Assembly: GCA_018398585.1 (NCBI GenBank)
Contig: JAGTTD010000005.1
Coordinates: 34,784,750 to 34,848,749, forward strand
DNA: 64,000 bases
Reading direction: 5' to 3'
From: Simmondsia chinensis
Lineage: Eukaryota; Streptophyta; Magnoliopsida; Caryophyllales; Simmondsiaceae
The notes under the pieces are model-generated. The model was not told the DNA's origin. It was given only the letters and a program-made list of their open reading frames with translations, and ran no database searches. Shown here piece after piece: positions 22,736 to 30,524 of the stretch. The translations under genes were made by a program, and so were the position numbers. The first letter of the stretch is position 1, and every line of letters starts with the position of its first letter.

Positions 22736-25700
22736 GGCTTAAGGTAGGGCATGTTCAGTTGTTTCACCAAATGTGATATAAAGGTCCTCCCAAAAGGAGA
22801 AGTTTCATGAAAAATTTTAATTTCTGTTTTTGTTTTCACCATGTTATGCTTTTGTTTAAAAACAAACTTCTTCTAATTGTACTCAAAAACATTTTTCTAA
22901 CCAAACAACCTCAACAACAACAGCAGACCTAGTGACTCAAGAGCTCCCGCCTAAGCGGGATTTGAGAGGTGGATGTACACAGCCTTACCCCTTCAGGAAG
23001 TAACCCTGTCGAGAGGCTATTTTCGAGGACCCCCAACCTCATAGGGTTGGCAACACGAGGACTTCCCAGGAGGTTACCCATCCTTGTACTACTGTCGCCC
23101 AAGCACGCTTAACTTCGGAGTTCTAATGAGATCCAGTGTATTAATACCTGGTAAATGAACCCTAACCTAACAACCTCAAATCCTAAAAAAAAAAAAAAAA
23201 AAAAAATAAAAATAAAAAAATTCCTTAAAAAACACATTTTTCAAAAATTATTTAAAAAAAAAACAAAAAAAAAAAAAAAGCCCCTTGACCAAACATACCC
23301 ATAAACCTTACTTTATTTCATAACCAAATAGGTCCTCCATCTAGTAACAGACAACAACGAACACAGTATCTCAAAGGCTCCCACCAAAGCATGGTCTAGG
23401 GAGGATGAGATGTATACAACCTTACCCCTCCAAGGTGTAACCTTGAAGAGAGGCTAGTTTCCGAATGACCCCAAACCCTAAAATAGAAAATGAAGCTAGT
23501 GTTGGGTACATTTTTTTACCTCAAAATTAATGGTATGTAAAATAGCACCAACAGCAACATTCGCAGTACCCCAAATGCTCCTGCCTAAGCAGGGTCTAGG
23601 GGGTAAATGTACGTAGCCTTCCCCTTGAAGGCAGGCTGTTTCCGAGAACCCCCAAACTGAAGGGTGCAACACGAGGACTTCCCAAAAGATAACCCATCTT
23701 GGTACTACTTTCGCCCAAGCACGCTTACCTTCAGAGTTCTAATGGGATTCGGTGCTTGCGTGTTGGTACCCTCTTAGGTAATGGTATGTAAAATAGAAAA
23801 AGAAAAAGGAGAAAAGAAAAATGAAAAGAAGAAAAAAAAGTTAAAATGAAAATGAAAATTGTGAAAAAAGAGCAAGAAAGATATTTGACTTTTTGTCAAA
23901 ATTGTTTCGTGTTTTGAATTTTGAATTGCGTTAGTTTTTTATAAATAGGGATGTTGGTGAAGAGAGAAAAGTAGAGAGGAAATGGGAAAAAAAGTGCGAT
24001 AGGGTTGGGGTTGGGCAATGGGGTGCCCGGGGCGACACCTGGACAGGGGGTGAAAATGATGTCGGTGTTTGCTTGTGAGGTTTTCTGAAAATGATGTTGA
24101 GTGAGGTTCACCCGAGTACGAAAAGAGTCATACTCGAGTGCTTTGACTGAGTTTTGAAAGAGTTTTTGTCACTTTCTTTATCCAAAGCTGCGTTGTGGGA
24201 GGGCTAATGGCTTGCCATGCAAAGCTACATTGTGCAAGGGCTGGAAGCTTACCATTCAAAGATACATTGGACAAGAGCGGGTAACTTGCCGTTTAAAGCT
24301 ACATTGTGGGAGAGTTGATGACTTACCTTGCAACAGTCACATTTGGGATGAATGATTGTAATATGAGTTCAGGGGTTATGATTAGATATTGTAATTCTTA
24401 AATTTTATAGTGGATGCGTCACCCATTTGGGTCCCGTGATTTTTTCCTCTAGTTGAGAGAGAGTTTCCACGTAAATATCGACGTGTTAATTTTTGTTGTT
24501 TTTGTTGATTTTACGCTCCCATTGTACTCAATGTGGGATTTTTCCAACAGCTAGTACCTAAAACTACATTAAAAATTAAAAGATAATGCACCAATTTTGT
24601 TAAAAAAGAAAGTATAAGTGATTCTATTGAACAAAAAGAACAGATAAAGGGCTAACTTGAACAAACTTAAAAGATAAAAAAAGGACAAAAGGAACAGAGC
24701 ATGAAAAAGAGGGTGGAGGGAAACATACATGTCTAAGCATCTGATTCTCATTCTGCAAAGTAGAGAGTCGCTCCTCCAGCTCAGAGTTTCTCTTCTCCAA
24801 ATCCTTCACCCTGTTCTCTAAGTCAATTAAATACGCCTTCTTCCTCTCCCTCGCCTGCTGCGCTGATACCCTGTTTCTCAACAATCTGCATCATCATCCA
24901 AAGAAAAAGAAAAATCAGCATTTGGGAACATAAACCCAATCCAATGAGTTGACATAAAAGCCCAAATGGAGTTCCATTCTAAAATCAATTGGCATTAAGT
25001 GGCGTATTGCTTTAGGTTTATATGTTCAACTCCTCTCCCTCACAACTCCGATAATGGGATTTCCTATAGACTCAAATGTGAGATCTTTAACAATAAATAC
25101 CATCAGCAAAAGTAACAATAGGTTACTTTTTACCACAATAACATGTAATACAATTAGTACAATCAAGCTGGCTTGTTCAGCTTATCAAACCGATCCCAAC
25201 TCCAGTGAAGCTCAAATTAGTAAGCCTAAACGATCCTCATTGAACATACCTTAATACAATTTGAACTTAAAATGATCAATTGAGCCAAGTTTGAGCCTAA
25301 ATAGACCAAACTCGAGGGAAACAAGCCTAGATTGGGTCTAAATAAGACAAGTTTAGTTCAAAGCCTGACAAGCTGAGTTCAAGCTCAACTAAGCCGATCC
25401 AAGCAGAGCTCAACCTTAAAGCTTCAAGCTGGGCAAGTTTCAAGCAAAGTTTTGAGCCAAACTACATGCAGACAAGCCGGGTCTCCAGCTTGATGTACTC
25501 ATGCTCGGCTCGGCTCATGCTAATTATATGAACTATTGGAGTAGTATAATAGTTAAGCTCTCAACCCTCAAGTCAGAAATATTGAATTCGAACATCATCT
25601 CCTTTATTCTCAAGGGTTGGCATCACTATTTAAGTTAAAAATTATGCCCTCTAACAACATGAAAACAATTATATGGTAGTAAAATGGTACCTCTTAAGGC

Positions 25701-28700
25701 GTTTGGTTTCCTTATCAGCGGGGCTTCTACCCCTCTTCCTTTGACTGACAGGTGCAGGCTGGACCCGGTCTGGACCGGCAACTGAACCAGAGTCCCTACC
25801 AGAGACAGAGGTTCCTGCCACTTCGCCTCCCATTTCGGGTACTCTCCTAATTTCTTCGTCGCTCTCCATTCCTGTTTCACCCCCCACAAATTTCCCAAAC
25901 TAGGATCAGAACAAAGTAGCATAAGAAGCCAAAAGACTACCTTAAATAGTTACTTTGATATGGTTCAATAATGTTCTAATATATAAGGAGCAAGTTGTCT
26001 AAATAATAGGCCCCTAGGTTTGAGCACTTATTACATAAGTTTGTTGATGTTTTAATATATACAACAACAACAAACCGAGTGCCTCAAGGGCTTCCGCATA
26101 AGCGGGGTCATGTTTTAATATACACAATGAAGTATTTAAGAGTTTGAAACTTTTATGACCCAAATAGCTTCAGTTAGAATCCATTGAAATTTTGTCAAAA
26201 TTTGGAAATTCTTCACCAAAAAATGATGAAATGGATGTGTGAGTCATGTCAATTGTTTCTTTAGCAAATTATAACAAAAACTCACCAAAGTCTTATGCAA
26301 TTTACATATATATCCAAATCATGTGTCATATCCGCAATTTTCATCAAAAACTCATCAAAATCTAACAAATGATACTTAAATATTATTGTAATCTTGTTCC
26401 ATGCTAATATTTTCCAACAAAAACCAACTTAATCCCGACAGAGGGTACCTCAGTGATAAAACTTTTAACTTCCAGGTACCTGATTAATAAAATTTATAAA
26501 TATCAAAGTATCTCATTATATATATTGAAACTTTAGAGTACCCACGTGATAAATGTTCAAATCTCAAAATACCTAAATAATAAATCTACCTAAATAATAT
26601 CTTGATATGGTAATAAATAGATTAGATTGCTAGTTTTGACCATCCATTCCTTTTGTGTTGGAGTAGGTTTTTTTGTTAAGACTACTGTTGGACATTATTA
26701 CTTCTAATGTGTTCAGCTATTCCTTTCATGGGATGGGCTAGTAATGCTTCATTTCTATGTATATCAGTTTTTTTTGTTTATATATTTTGCTCATTGTATC
26801 AATTTAGTATCCATACAATTTTAATTTTAATTAAATCCTAAGGCCAAATTGAACTAAAGTTTGGCATAATTTTTAACGGCTTAGTCGTGTCAGCTACAAG
26901 GGGCATAATGCAAACCCACAACCGACCTCAATTTAAATCCACTCGTGACTCGACCACAAAAAATTTCATTACCAACTTAACGTCAATTTTCCTAGGTCTA
27001 AATTGACACAATATAAGTCCTACACAATTCAATTAATAATTTGTATCTATTTAGTCTTTGTACTTTTAATTATATCAATATAGTCTCTATACAATTGGGT
27101 CAATTTTGTCCTATAGTGAAAATTGAAGTTGAATTAACGGCATAATTTTTAACCACTCGGTTATGTAAAATGTAAATGACCTAATATAAACCCATCCGAT
27201 AACTCAATTTAAACTCACGTGCCACCCAAGCATTAAAAATCTTATCACCAACCCGATGATAATTTTACTTTAGTAACTAAACTAATACAAAATAAATAGT
27301 ATAAGGACTAAATTGAAAAAAGGATAGAAGGCATGGACCTTTTGCGTAAATTACCATATTACATGGCTTCATTTCGTATACAGGAAGTAAAATGCGAGAA
27401 GTAGAAATTCATGAAAAATGTGGATTTTGACTCTTGTTTAGTTGATAGGAAGTAGGCAGAATGCGGGAAATTCAAATCGCAGAAAGTAACTTACTTAGTC
27501 CCCATAGGGAAGTTCTAATTCATCCGATTTTAACTAATCTCACCAAAGAAATTTTATTTCCCATCTTAGCAACAAAACATTTTTTATCTATTTCCTGGGA
27601 AGTTGACAGGGGAATTGAATTCCCGTTAAATGCAACTTCCCACGAAAATTTAATTCACGTGGCAACCAAACGAGGCATATATATATATATATATATATAT
27701 AGCAAATCCTATACTTGGCTAGGGAAACGAAATTCCTCGAAAATATCATCAGCTCGGCAAACCCTAAACACTCTTCAAGATTCATTTTCCCACAACTCCG
27801 TACTTCTACTACCTAAATTAGATAATAAACACTTGATTGCTGAACAGAAATTGTTGATGAAATTTCATCCATTAACGAGGATTCCTACTGTTTAGTAACT
27901 TAGATACTCGATTATCCACCGGAAACTGCTGTTAATTTTTTGTCAAATCAAAGGATACACGAAATTTCATCCACTAACCAGCAAATTCTACAGTTTCGGA
28001 ACGTAGGTAATCGATTATACGCCACAAATCGCTACTAATTTTTCATCAAATCAAAGAAAATACGAAATTTCATCCACTAACCAATAAATGCTGCTGTTCT
28101 ATAACTTGATACATGATCATGTAACAGAAATCGATGCTCAATAATTTCGTCAAATCCAAGGACAAACGTAATTCCATTCAATATTCAGGAATTTCAACAG
28201 TTTCATGATACAGTTAACTCGATTTTGCATCAAAAATCGCTGTTCAATTTTTTGCACAATCAAAGTAAATACGAAATTTCATTCAATATTCAAGAAATTC
28301 AACAGTTTCATGACCTAGATAATTTGGTTCTGATAAAAAATCTCTTGTCAATTTTTTGCAAAATCAAAGGAAATACGAAATTTCATCCAGTATTCAACAA
28401 ATACAACACTTTCATGACCTAGATAATTTGATTCTGATCAAAAATCTCTGTTCAAATTTTTGCAAAATCAAAAGAAATACGAAATTTCATCCAGTAATCA
28501 ACAAATTCAACAGTTTCATGACTTAAATACATGATTTTGCATCAGAAATCGCTGTTCAAATTTATGCAAAAATCGGGATGAAATACGAAATTTAATAAAG
28601 TAAACAGACCTTCTTTGACCTCGATTTGAAGTGCAGAACTAGACGATCTCTCGCTGCTGGAGGGCAAAGAGCTTGCAGCAATGGAGCTCGTCGTTGCTTG

Positions 28701-28709
28701 CTCCTGCAT
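13023..28709 (-). CDS. HY5: HY5 bZIP transcription factor (four coding exons, complete)
   Basis: HY5 is a nuclear bZIP activator that promotes photomorphogenesis, binds ACGT-core (G-box) promoter elements, and is degraded through the COP1 ubiquitin ligase in darkness. Minus-strand exons are 28610-28709, 25691-25871, 24729-24885 and 13023-13088: 504 bp, or 167 codons plus stop, against 168 aa in Arabidopsis. The protein starts MQEQAT, has a serine-rich N-terminus, and carries the COP1-binding and casein-kinase motif [15 protein letters not shown]. It then has [16 protein letters not shown] basic sequence, the basic region [16 protein letters not shown], and a leucine zipper ([19 protein letters not shown]). 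It ends [12 protein letters not shown]...NADQSL. All junctions have GT/AG and consistent phases (1, 2, 0). Introns are about 2.7 kb, 0.8 kb and 11.6 kb. The gene appears intact. HY5 rather than HYH is supported by the full N-terminus with the VPE motif and by the OCP3 neighbour. Confidence 0.96.
14270..14830. repeat. 'gagcctaaat/aagctcagc' degenerate repeat inside HY5 intron 3
   Basis: Irregular repeats such as 'tgagcttgaaggctacgag', 'cccaaatgagctgagctcc' and 'gagcgagcttaagctcagc' place it with the tracts at 10400-11130, 25190-25520 and 57570-58340. It has no coding signal. Confidence 0.45.
16603..16696 (+). mobile_element. 5'-truncated SINE (94 bp) with 13-bp target duplication
   Basis: The insert starts CCAGACCCTGC, followed by CGGGAGCCCTTGAGGCATTG, the Au-type tail, then a T-rich stretch and 'attgttgctgtacc'. 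It is flanked by identical 13-bp repeats 'ttatttaatacaa' at 16590-16602 and 16697-16709. Only about the last 45 bp of the SINE tail are present. Confidence 0.82.
17033..17104 (+). other. tRNA-like segment with Pol III box A and box B
   Basis: TGGCCAAGTGG (17040-17050) fits box A, and GGTTCGATTCC (17084-17094) is a good box B, with tRNA-like spacing. The flanking acceptor arms do not pair well, so this is not a working tRNA gene. It may be a captured SINE head or tRNA pseudogene. The box B half is repeated about 372 bp downstream. Confidence 0.5.
17071..17860 (+). repeat. 372-bp tandem duplication, each unit made of two diverged halves
   Basis: 'ttgcacgcgcgtaggttcga' starts at 17071 and again at 17443. 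Within each unit, a stretch of about 186 bp beginning near 'tttatcaaagnttgaagcaac' occurs twice with consistent differences (for example 'gattgaagcaactttgattt' against 'gcttgaagcaacttcgattt'). The array therefore arose by an old 186-bp duplication followed by a recent 372-bp one, the latter with almost no divergence. Confidence 0.85.
18096..18320 (+). pseudogene. Possible C-terminal remnant of a hAT transposase
   Basis: A short open frame ends in an acidic tail (SLNDGENMN...[11 protein letters not shown]) just inside the right end of the hAT element. Plant BED/hATC transposases often end in such acidic tails, and the place and strand fit. No diagnostic hATC residues remain, so this is an inference only. 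Confidence 0.3.
18787..18818. repeat. C10-G22 homopolymer junction
   Basis: Ten C (18787-18796) are followed directly by 22 G (18797-18818). Such a run could form a hairpin or G-quadruplex and is also a typical site for sequencing or assembly error. Confidence 0.9.
20100..21540. repeat. Array of hAT-like ends rich in 'acccgcccc/ggcgggtac'
   Basis: Blocks beginning 'tatgcacttc' at 20264, 20755 and 21327 each continue with 'gggtggcgg...ggcgggtac', 'ataagtggggacc', 'catacccgccccgcc' and (first two) 'cattttgtacatagttaacc'. Units end in forms of 'gccccattgccatccctttg', the common end of plant hAT elements ('gggatgacaatggg' is the opposite end, near 20120). The spacing is about 491 and 572 bp. No transposase is present. 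It appears to be a tandem or nested cluster of non-autonomous copies. Confidence 0.7.
21858..22276. mobile_element. Foldback element ('gtccctcatctttt' type)
   Basis: The ends 'aaagagttattcacc' and 'ggtgtaaataactctttt' are inverted repeats. Inside, 'caaattagtccctcatcttt' repeats on the left are mirrored by 'aagataagggactaatttga' on the right. It has no coding capacity. It is a common plant inverted-repeat element type. Confidence 0.7.
22915..23165 (-). mobile_element. 5S-rRNA-headed SINE, full length, with target duplication
   Basis: On the minus strand it contains the 5S-derived block (AGAACTCCGAAGTTAAGCGT, then CTTGGGCGACAGTAG and AAGGATGGGTAACC), then AAATAGCCTC, GGCTGTGTACATCC, AAATCCCGC and GCGGGAGCTC, ending in TGTTGTTG. 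The flanks 22901-22914 and 23166-23179 match at 13 of 14 positions. Located in HY5 intron 3. Confidence 0.88.
23351..23478 (-). mobile_element. SINE tail fragment (5'-truncated)
   Basis: The Au-type tail is recognisable in reverse complement (CTTGAGATACTGTG-like end next to 'acaacaacg'; 'ctcccaccaaagcatggtct'; 'gatgtatacaacctta'; 'gaggctagtttccga'). The 5S head is missing. No convincing target duplication is seen. Confidence 0.7.
23546..23778 (-). mobile_element. Reference full-length 5S-headed SINE (233 bp, 18-bp perfect TSD)
   Basis: Perfect 18-bp direct repeats at 23528-23545 and 23779-23796 define the ends exactly. On the minus strand the element begins CCTAAGAGGGTACC, runs through the 5S block (GGTAAGCGTGCTTGGGCG, AAAGTAGTACCAAGATGGG), then GGGTTCTCGGAAACAGCC, GGCTACGTACAT, CTAGACCCTGC and GCAGGAGC, and finishes near GTTGCTGTTGGTG. 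It gives the cleanest picture of the family architecture: about 120 bp of 5S rRNA-like head plus about 110 bp of Au-type tail. Confidence 0.92.
23930..24549 (+). mobile_element. Probable solo or partial copia-type LTR
   Basis: The right end reads 'gagagagtttccacgtaaat', then 'attttacgctcccattgtac' and 'gtgggatttttccaaca', which resembles the U5 end of plant Ty1/copia LTRs. A TATA-like 'tataaata' is near 23940, and a 37-bp tandem repeat is inside. The left boundary is not defined and no target duplication was found. Confidence 0.45.
24184..24331 (+). repeat. 37-bp tandem repeat, four units
   Basis: Units start at 24184, 24221, 24258 and 24295 with 'aaagctacattgtgggag'-type sequence and end 'gcttgccatgc'-type. 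The spacing is exactly 37 bp each time, with moderate divergence. It lies inside the LTR-like fragment. Confidence 0.85.
24729..24885 (-). CDS. HY5: HY5 exon 3, DNA-binding basic region and leucine zipper
   Basis: The acceptor GATGATGATGCAG lies just before it. The exon encodes [19 protein letters not shown] and most of the zipper heptads, ending NENQMLRH in phase 0 at a GTATGT donor. Translation past the donor gives an unconserved hydrophobic tail (VCFPPPSF...), which is intron, not protein. Confidence 0.96.
25190..25520. repeat. 'gagctcaa/aagcctga' degenerate repeat in HY5 intron 2
   Basis: Words such as 'tgagccaagtttgagcc', 'caagctgagttcaagctc' and 'ggctcggctcatgc' recur irregularly. It is the same style as the tracts at 10400-11130, 14270-14830 and 57570-58340. 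Confidence 0.45.
25691..25871 (-). CDS. HY5: HY5 exon 2 with COP1-interaction motif
   Basis: The acceptor GAAACAG precedes GAATGGAGAGCGACG. The exon encodes [17 protein letters not shown], an Asp/Ser-rich linker, and the start of the basic region ([17 protein letters not shown]). The donor is GTACC at 25690/25689. The VPE core for COP1 WD40 binding and the acidic phospho-site are both intact. Confidence 0.96.
26060..26109 (-). mobile_element. 50-bp SINE tail insertion with 13-bp perfect TSD
   Basis: The insert holds only the last part of the SINE (in complement GACCCCGCTTATGCGG, then AAGCCCTTGAGGCACTCGG) followed by TTG repeats. It is flanked by identical 13-bp 'atgttttaatata' at 26047-26059 and 26110-26122. 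It is an extremely short but well-defined retroposition event in HY5 intron 1. Confidence 0.85.
26780..27345. repeat. Foldback repeat, family of 3885-4960
   Basis: 'tatcaatttagtatccatac' on the left and 'tataaggactaaattg' on the right, with 'catccgataactcaattta' and 'caaacccacaaccgacctc' inside, mirror the elements near 3900-4600. There is no coding signal. Located in HY5 intron 1. Confidence 0.5.
27678..27701. repeat. (AT)n microsatellite
   Basis: A run of TA dinucleotides of about 24 bp, in HY5 intron 1. Confidence 0.9.
27800..28600. repeat. 104-bp minisatellite in HY5 intron 1
   Basis: The anchor 'gaaatttcatcca' (with variants) occurs at 27859, 27961, 28064, 28168, 28273, 28377, 28481 and 28587, a spacing of 102-106 bp. 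Each unit contains 'acagtttcatgacctagata', 'cagaaatcgctgttcaa' and 'tttttgcaaaatcaaag'. Units near 28,300-28,500 are most alike; those to the left are more diverged. The array stops about 24 bp inside the exon 1 donor. Confidence 0.9.
28610..28709 (-). CDS. HY5: HY5 exon 1
   Basis: The ATG is at 28709-28707. The exon has 33 codons plus one base, rich in serine ([16 protein letters not shown]), and ends VKE before a GTCTG donor. The 104-bp tandem array of intron 1 ends about 24 bp from this donor. Confidence 0.95.
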
Positions 28710-28860
28710 TTTAGAGAGAGAAACAAGAGACAGAAAGTGAGAGATTCTCGGTGTCTGTGGGTGGGCCGGTAAGGGAACGGGCGGGACATTATTTTTGCTA
28801 TAAATTATAACTCTATGTTCGAGTGTTTAAATCGTTATTTTTTAGCAATATTATAATTTT
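28710..28860 (-). promoter_or_regulatory. HY5: HY5 5' leader and core promoter region
   Basis: Upstream of the HY5 ATG is a GA-rich leader ('gagagagaaacaagagacag' on plus, CT-rich in sense) and a GC-rich patch (gtgggccggtaaggg). A possible TATA motif in sense orientation (TATAATTTATAG) lies about 100 bp from the ATG at about 28800-28812. Assignment is by position only. Confidence 0.4.
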
Positions 28861-29439
28861 TAAGATAATTTATAATTTTTTTATTATTCATATGTCATAT
28901 GATTACTTTAACGGTTATAAATTTTGTTCTAATAATAACAACTCACTTTAAATGTTTTGAAATTTTTAGGTAACTTAAACTTTGAATATTTTATGATTAA
29001 TATTTTGTTAAAATAAAATTATTATTGTTCAAATAAAATTAAAGTTCTTAAAGTAATTTAGTGGCTCTCATTATTATAAGTTACATTATTACTCTAATAT
29101 TAATAATTTTTACTTTAATAATAAGAACTCAAAATTTTATCACTTTGATACTTTATTTTAAATTTAATGAAAATTTTTACAAATTTAATCAATTTAATAC
29201 ATAAAATAACGATTTACTATATGATTAAGATAACATATAAGTTATCATTATTTAATATTGTCTATATTATATATTATATTTACATTTTTTTTAAATTATC
29301 AAATTCTTCAAAATTACATTTTATTTTACCATTTTTAAACAAAAATTATCATATTTTGATAAAAGATACTTAATTAATAAAATTTCTAAATCATAATTTC
29401 TCTATTTTTGCTTTTTTTTTTTATAGAGTGAATTTTTTG
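28861..29439. other. AT-rich HY5 upstream DNA, no feature
   Basis: Extremely AT-rich sequence without ORFs, repeats or motifs I can support. Confidence 0.4.
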
Positions 29440-29660
29440 GGGGAGAAAATGTAAGAAGAAGGAGAACCGTTGGATCAGGTGTTGGAATGGACGGTGGATA
29501 GAGGGTGAACGTGGACGGAATATATCCTGTGGTTAGATTCAAAGACTGTGAGAGGGGAATCGTGGACAAACTAGAACCGTTGGATTAGGAAGATCCGACG
29601 GTGGGGAGGGTAGGCAATGGAAGTATGCATGTGCTGTGCTGGCTGTGGTGGGCCCATCTT
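29440..29660. promoter_or_regulatory. GC-richer block with repeated AGAACCGTTGGAT, upstream of HY5
   Basis: In otherwise very AT-rich DNA this 200-bp block stands out. AGAACCGTTGGAT occurs at 29463-29475 and 29573-29585, with 'gatccgacggtgg' and 'gaatggacggtgg' nearby. ACCGTTGGAT-type words are frequent upstream of plant genes. It lies about 0.8 kb upstream of the HY5 ATG and just before the Mutator-like element. A regulatory role is inference. Confidence 0.35.
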
Positions 29661-29728
29661 GTTTATTAATTTCTGAAAATTGCATAGTATTTTACCATTT
29701 TGACCTTTGAGAATGGAGTGTAGAAGTG

Positions 29729-30014
29729 GAGTTACTTACCAACTTAGCACTTTAAAAAAAAAAATTTAATCAAAATGACACCATTATAAAAATATTTATT
29801 AAAATAATACTATTTATTGTAATATACTCAACGTCCGCATTTGAAACGGTGTACGCTCGTGGTTGATCAACGTACGGTGAACAGTGTTTTTTTCAAAAAA
29901 GTACGGCTAATTTATATTTTAAAAATTATTGCATTAAAATTATTCTAATAAATAATTTAAAATTTTAATAATTTTTTTAAATTTGTTTAAGAAAGTATAT
30001 TAACTTTGTCATAA
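29729..30014 (+). repeat. Left TIR arm of the Mutator-like element
   Basis: It contains 'ttaccaacttagcac', a 'cgtccgcatttgaaacggtg' stretch with 'cgtacggtgaac', and an AT-rich inner part ending 'attaactttgtcataata'. All of this is found inverted in the right arm. Confidence 0.85.
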
Positions 30015-30370
30015 TAGTATATGTAGAGGTGGCCAACTGGCGGGCCGGGCCGGGCCAGGCCTGGGCCGAAGCCCGGTCGGCCGGCACTGTAGCGGGCTCG
30101 GCTAGGAACCGGGCCTGCCCCGGTCCGGCCCGGCTTTTTAAAGGGAAAAAAATCTAATAATACAAAGTTATTTTGTACTAAAATTATTGTAATTCATTGA
30201 TAAATAATATAAGATACAAATATATTTTTTTAAGCACTAATAATGCTAAATATACATTAAATATATGTAATAAAATAAAATACACAATAAGTAATGGTAA
30301 ATATCTTATCAAAAAAAATAATGGTATATAAATAACGTAACAAATATAAGTACAAATACAAAGTTTGACA

Positions 30371-30457
30371 TATGGGGGGTGCGGTCGTCTTTTGAGGTAT
30401 ACGGGGGGTGCAGTCGTCTTTCGAGGTATACGAGGGGTGCGGTCGTCTTTTGACGTC
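30371..30457 (+). repeat. 29-bp triplicated repeat in the outer hAT
   Basis: Three units at 30371-30399, 30400-30428 and 30429-30457 share 'ggggtgcggtcgtctttt' with a few substitutions. The inner hAT has a single corresponding copy ('gtgtgcagtcatcttttgac'), so the triplication arose in the outer copy or was lost from the inner. Confidence 0.85.
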
Positions 30458-30524
30458 AATATTTAAAAGTAAATAATTGACATACAAAAGTGTTGATATC
30501 AGTCACCTTGGGGGGTATCTAGGC

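Larger units (their letters stand above)
13089..24728 (-). other. HY5: HY5 intron 3, 11.6 kb, expanded by mobile elements
   Basis: The donor GTATGT and acceptor TACAG bracket about 11,640 bp containing a hAT element (16827-18596), several SINE copies, a hAT-end array (20100-21540), a foldback element (21858-22276) and an LTR-like fragment (23930-24549). Homologous introns are short in Arabidopsis (from memory). Stretches 13089-14269, 14831-16602, 18819-20099 and 22277-22914 show only AT-rich sequence or weak dispersed repeats. Confidence 0.88.

Noticed and set aside
24569..24728. HY5 protein continuing past exon 3 (VCFPPPSF tail)
   Set aside because: The sequence after MLRH starts with a consensus GTATGT donor, and the conserved HY5 ending is found at 13023-13088.
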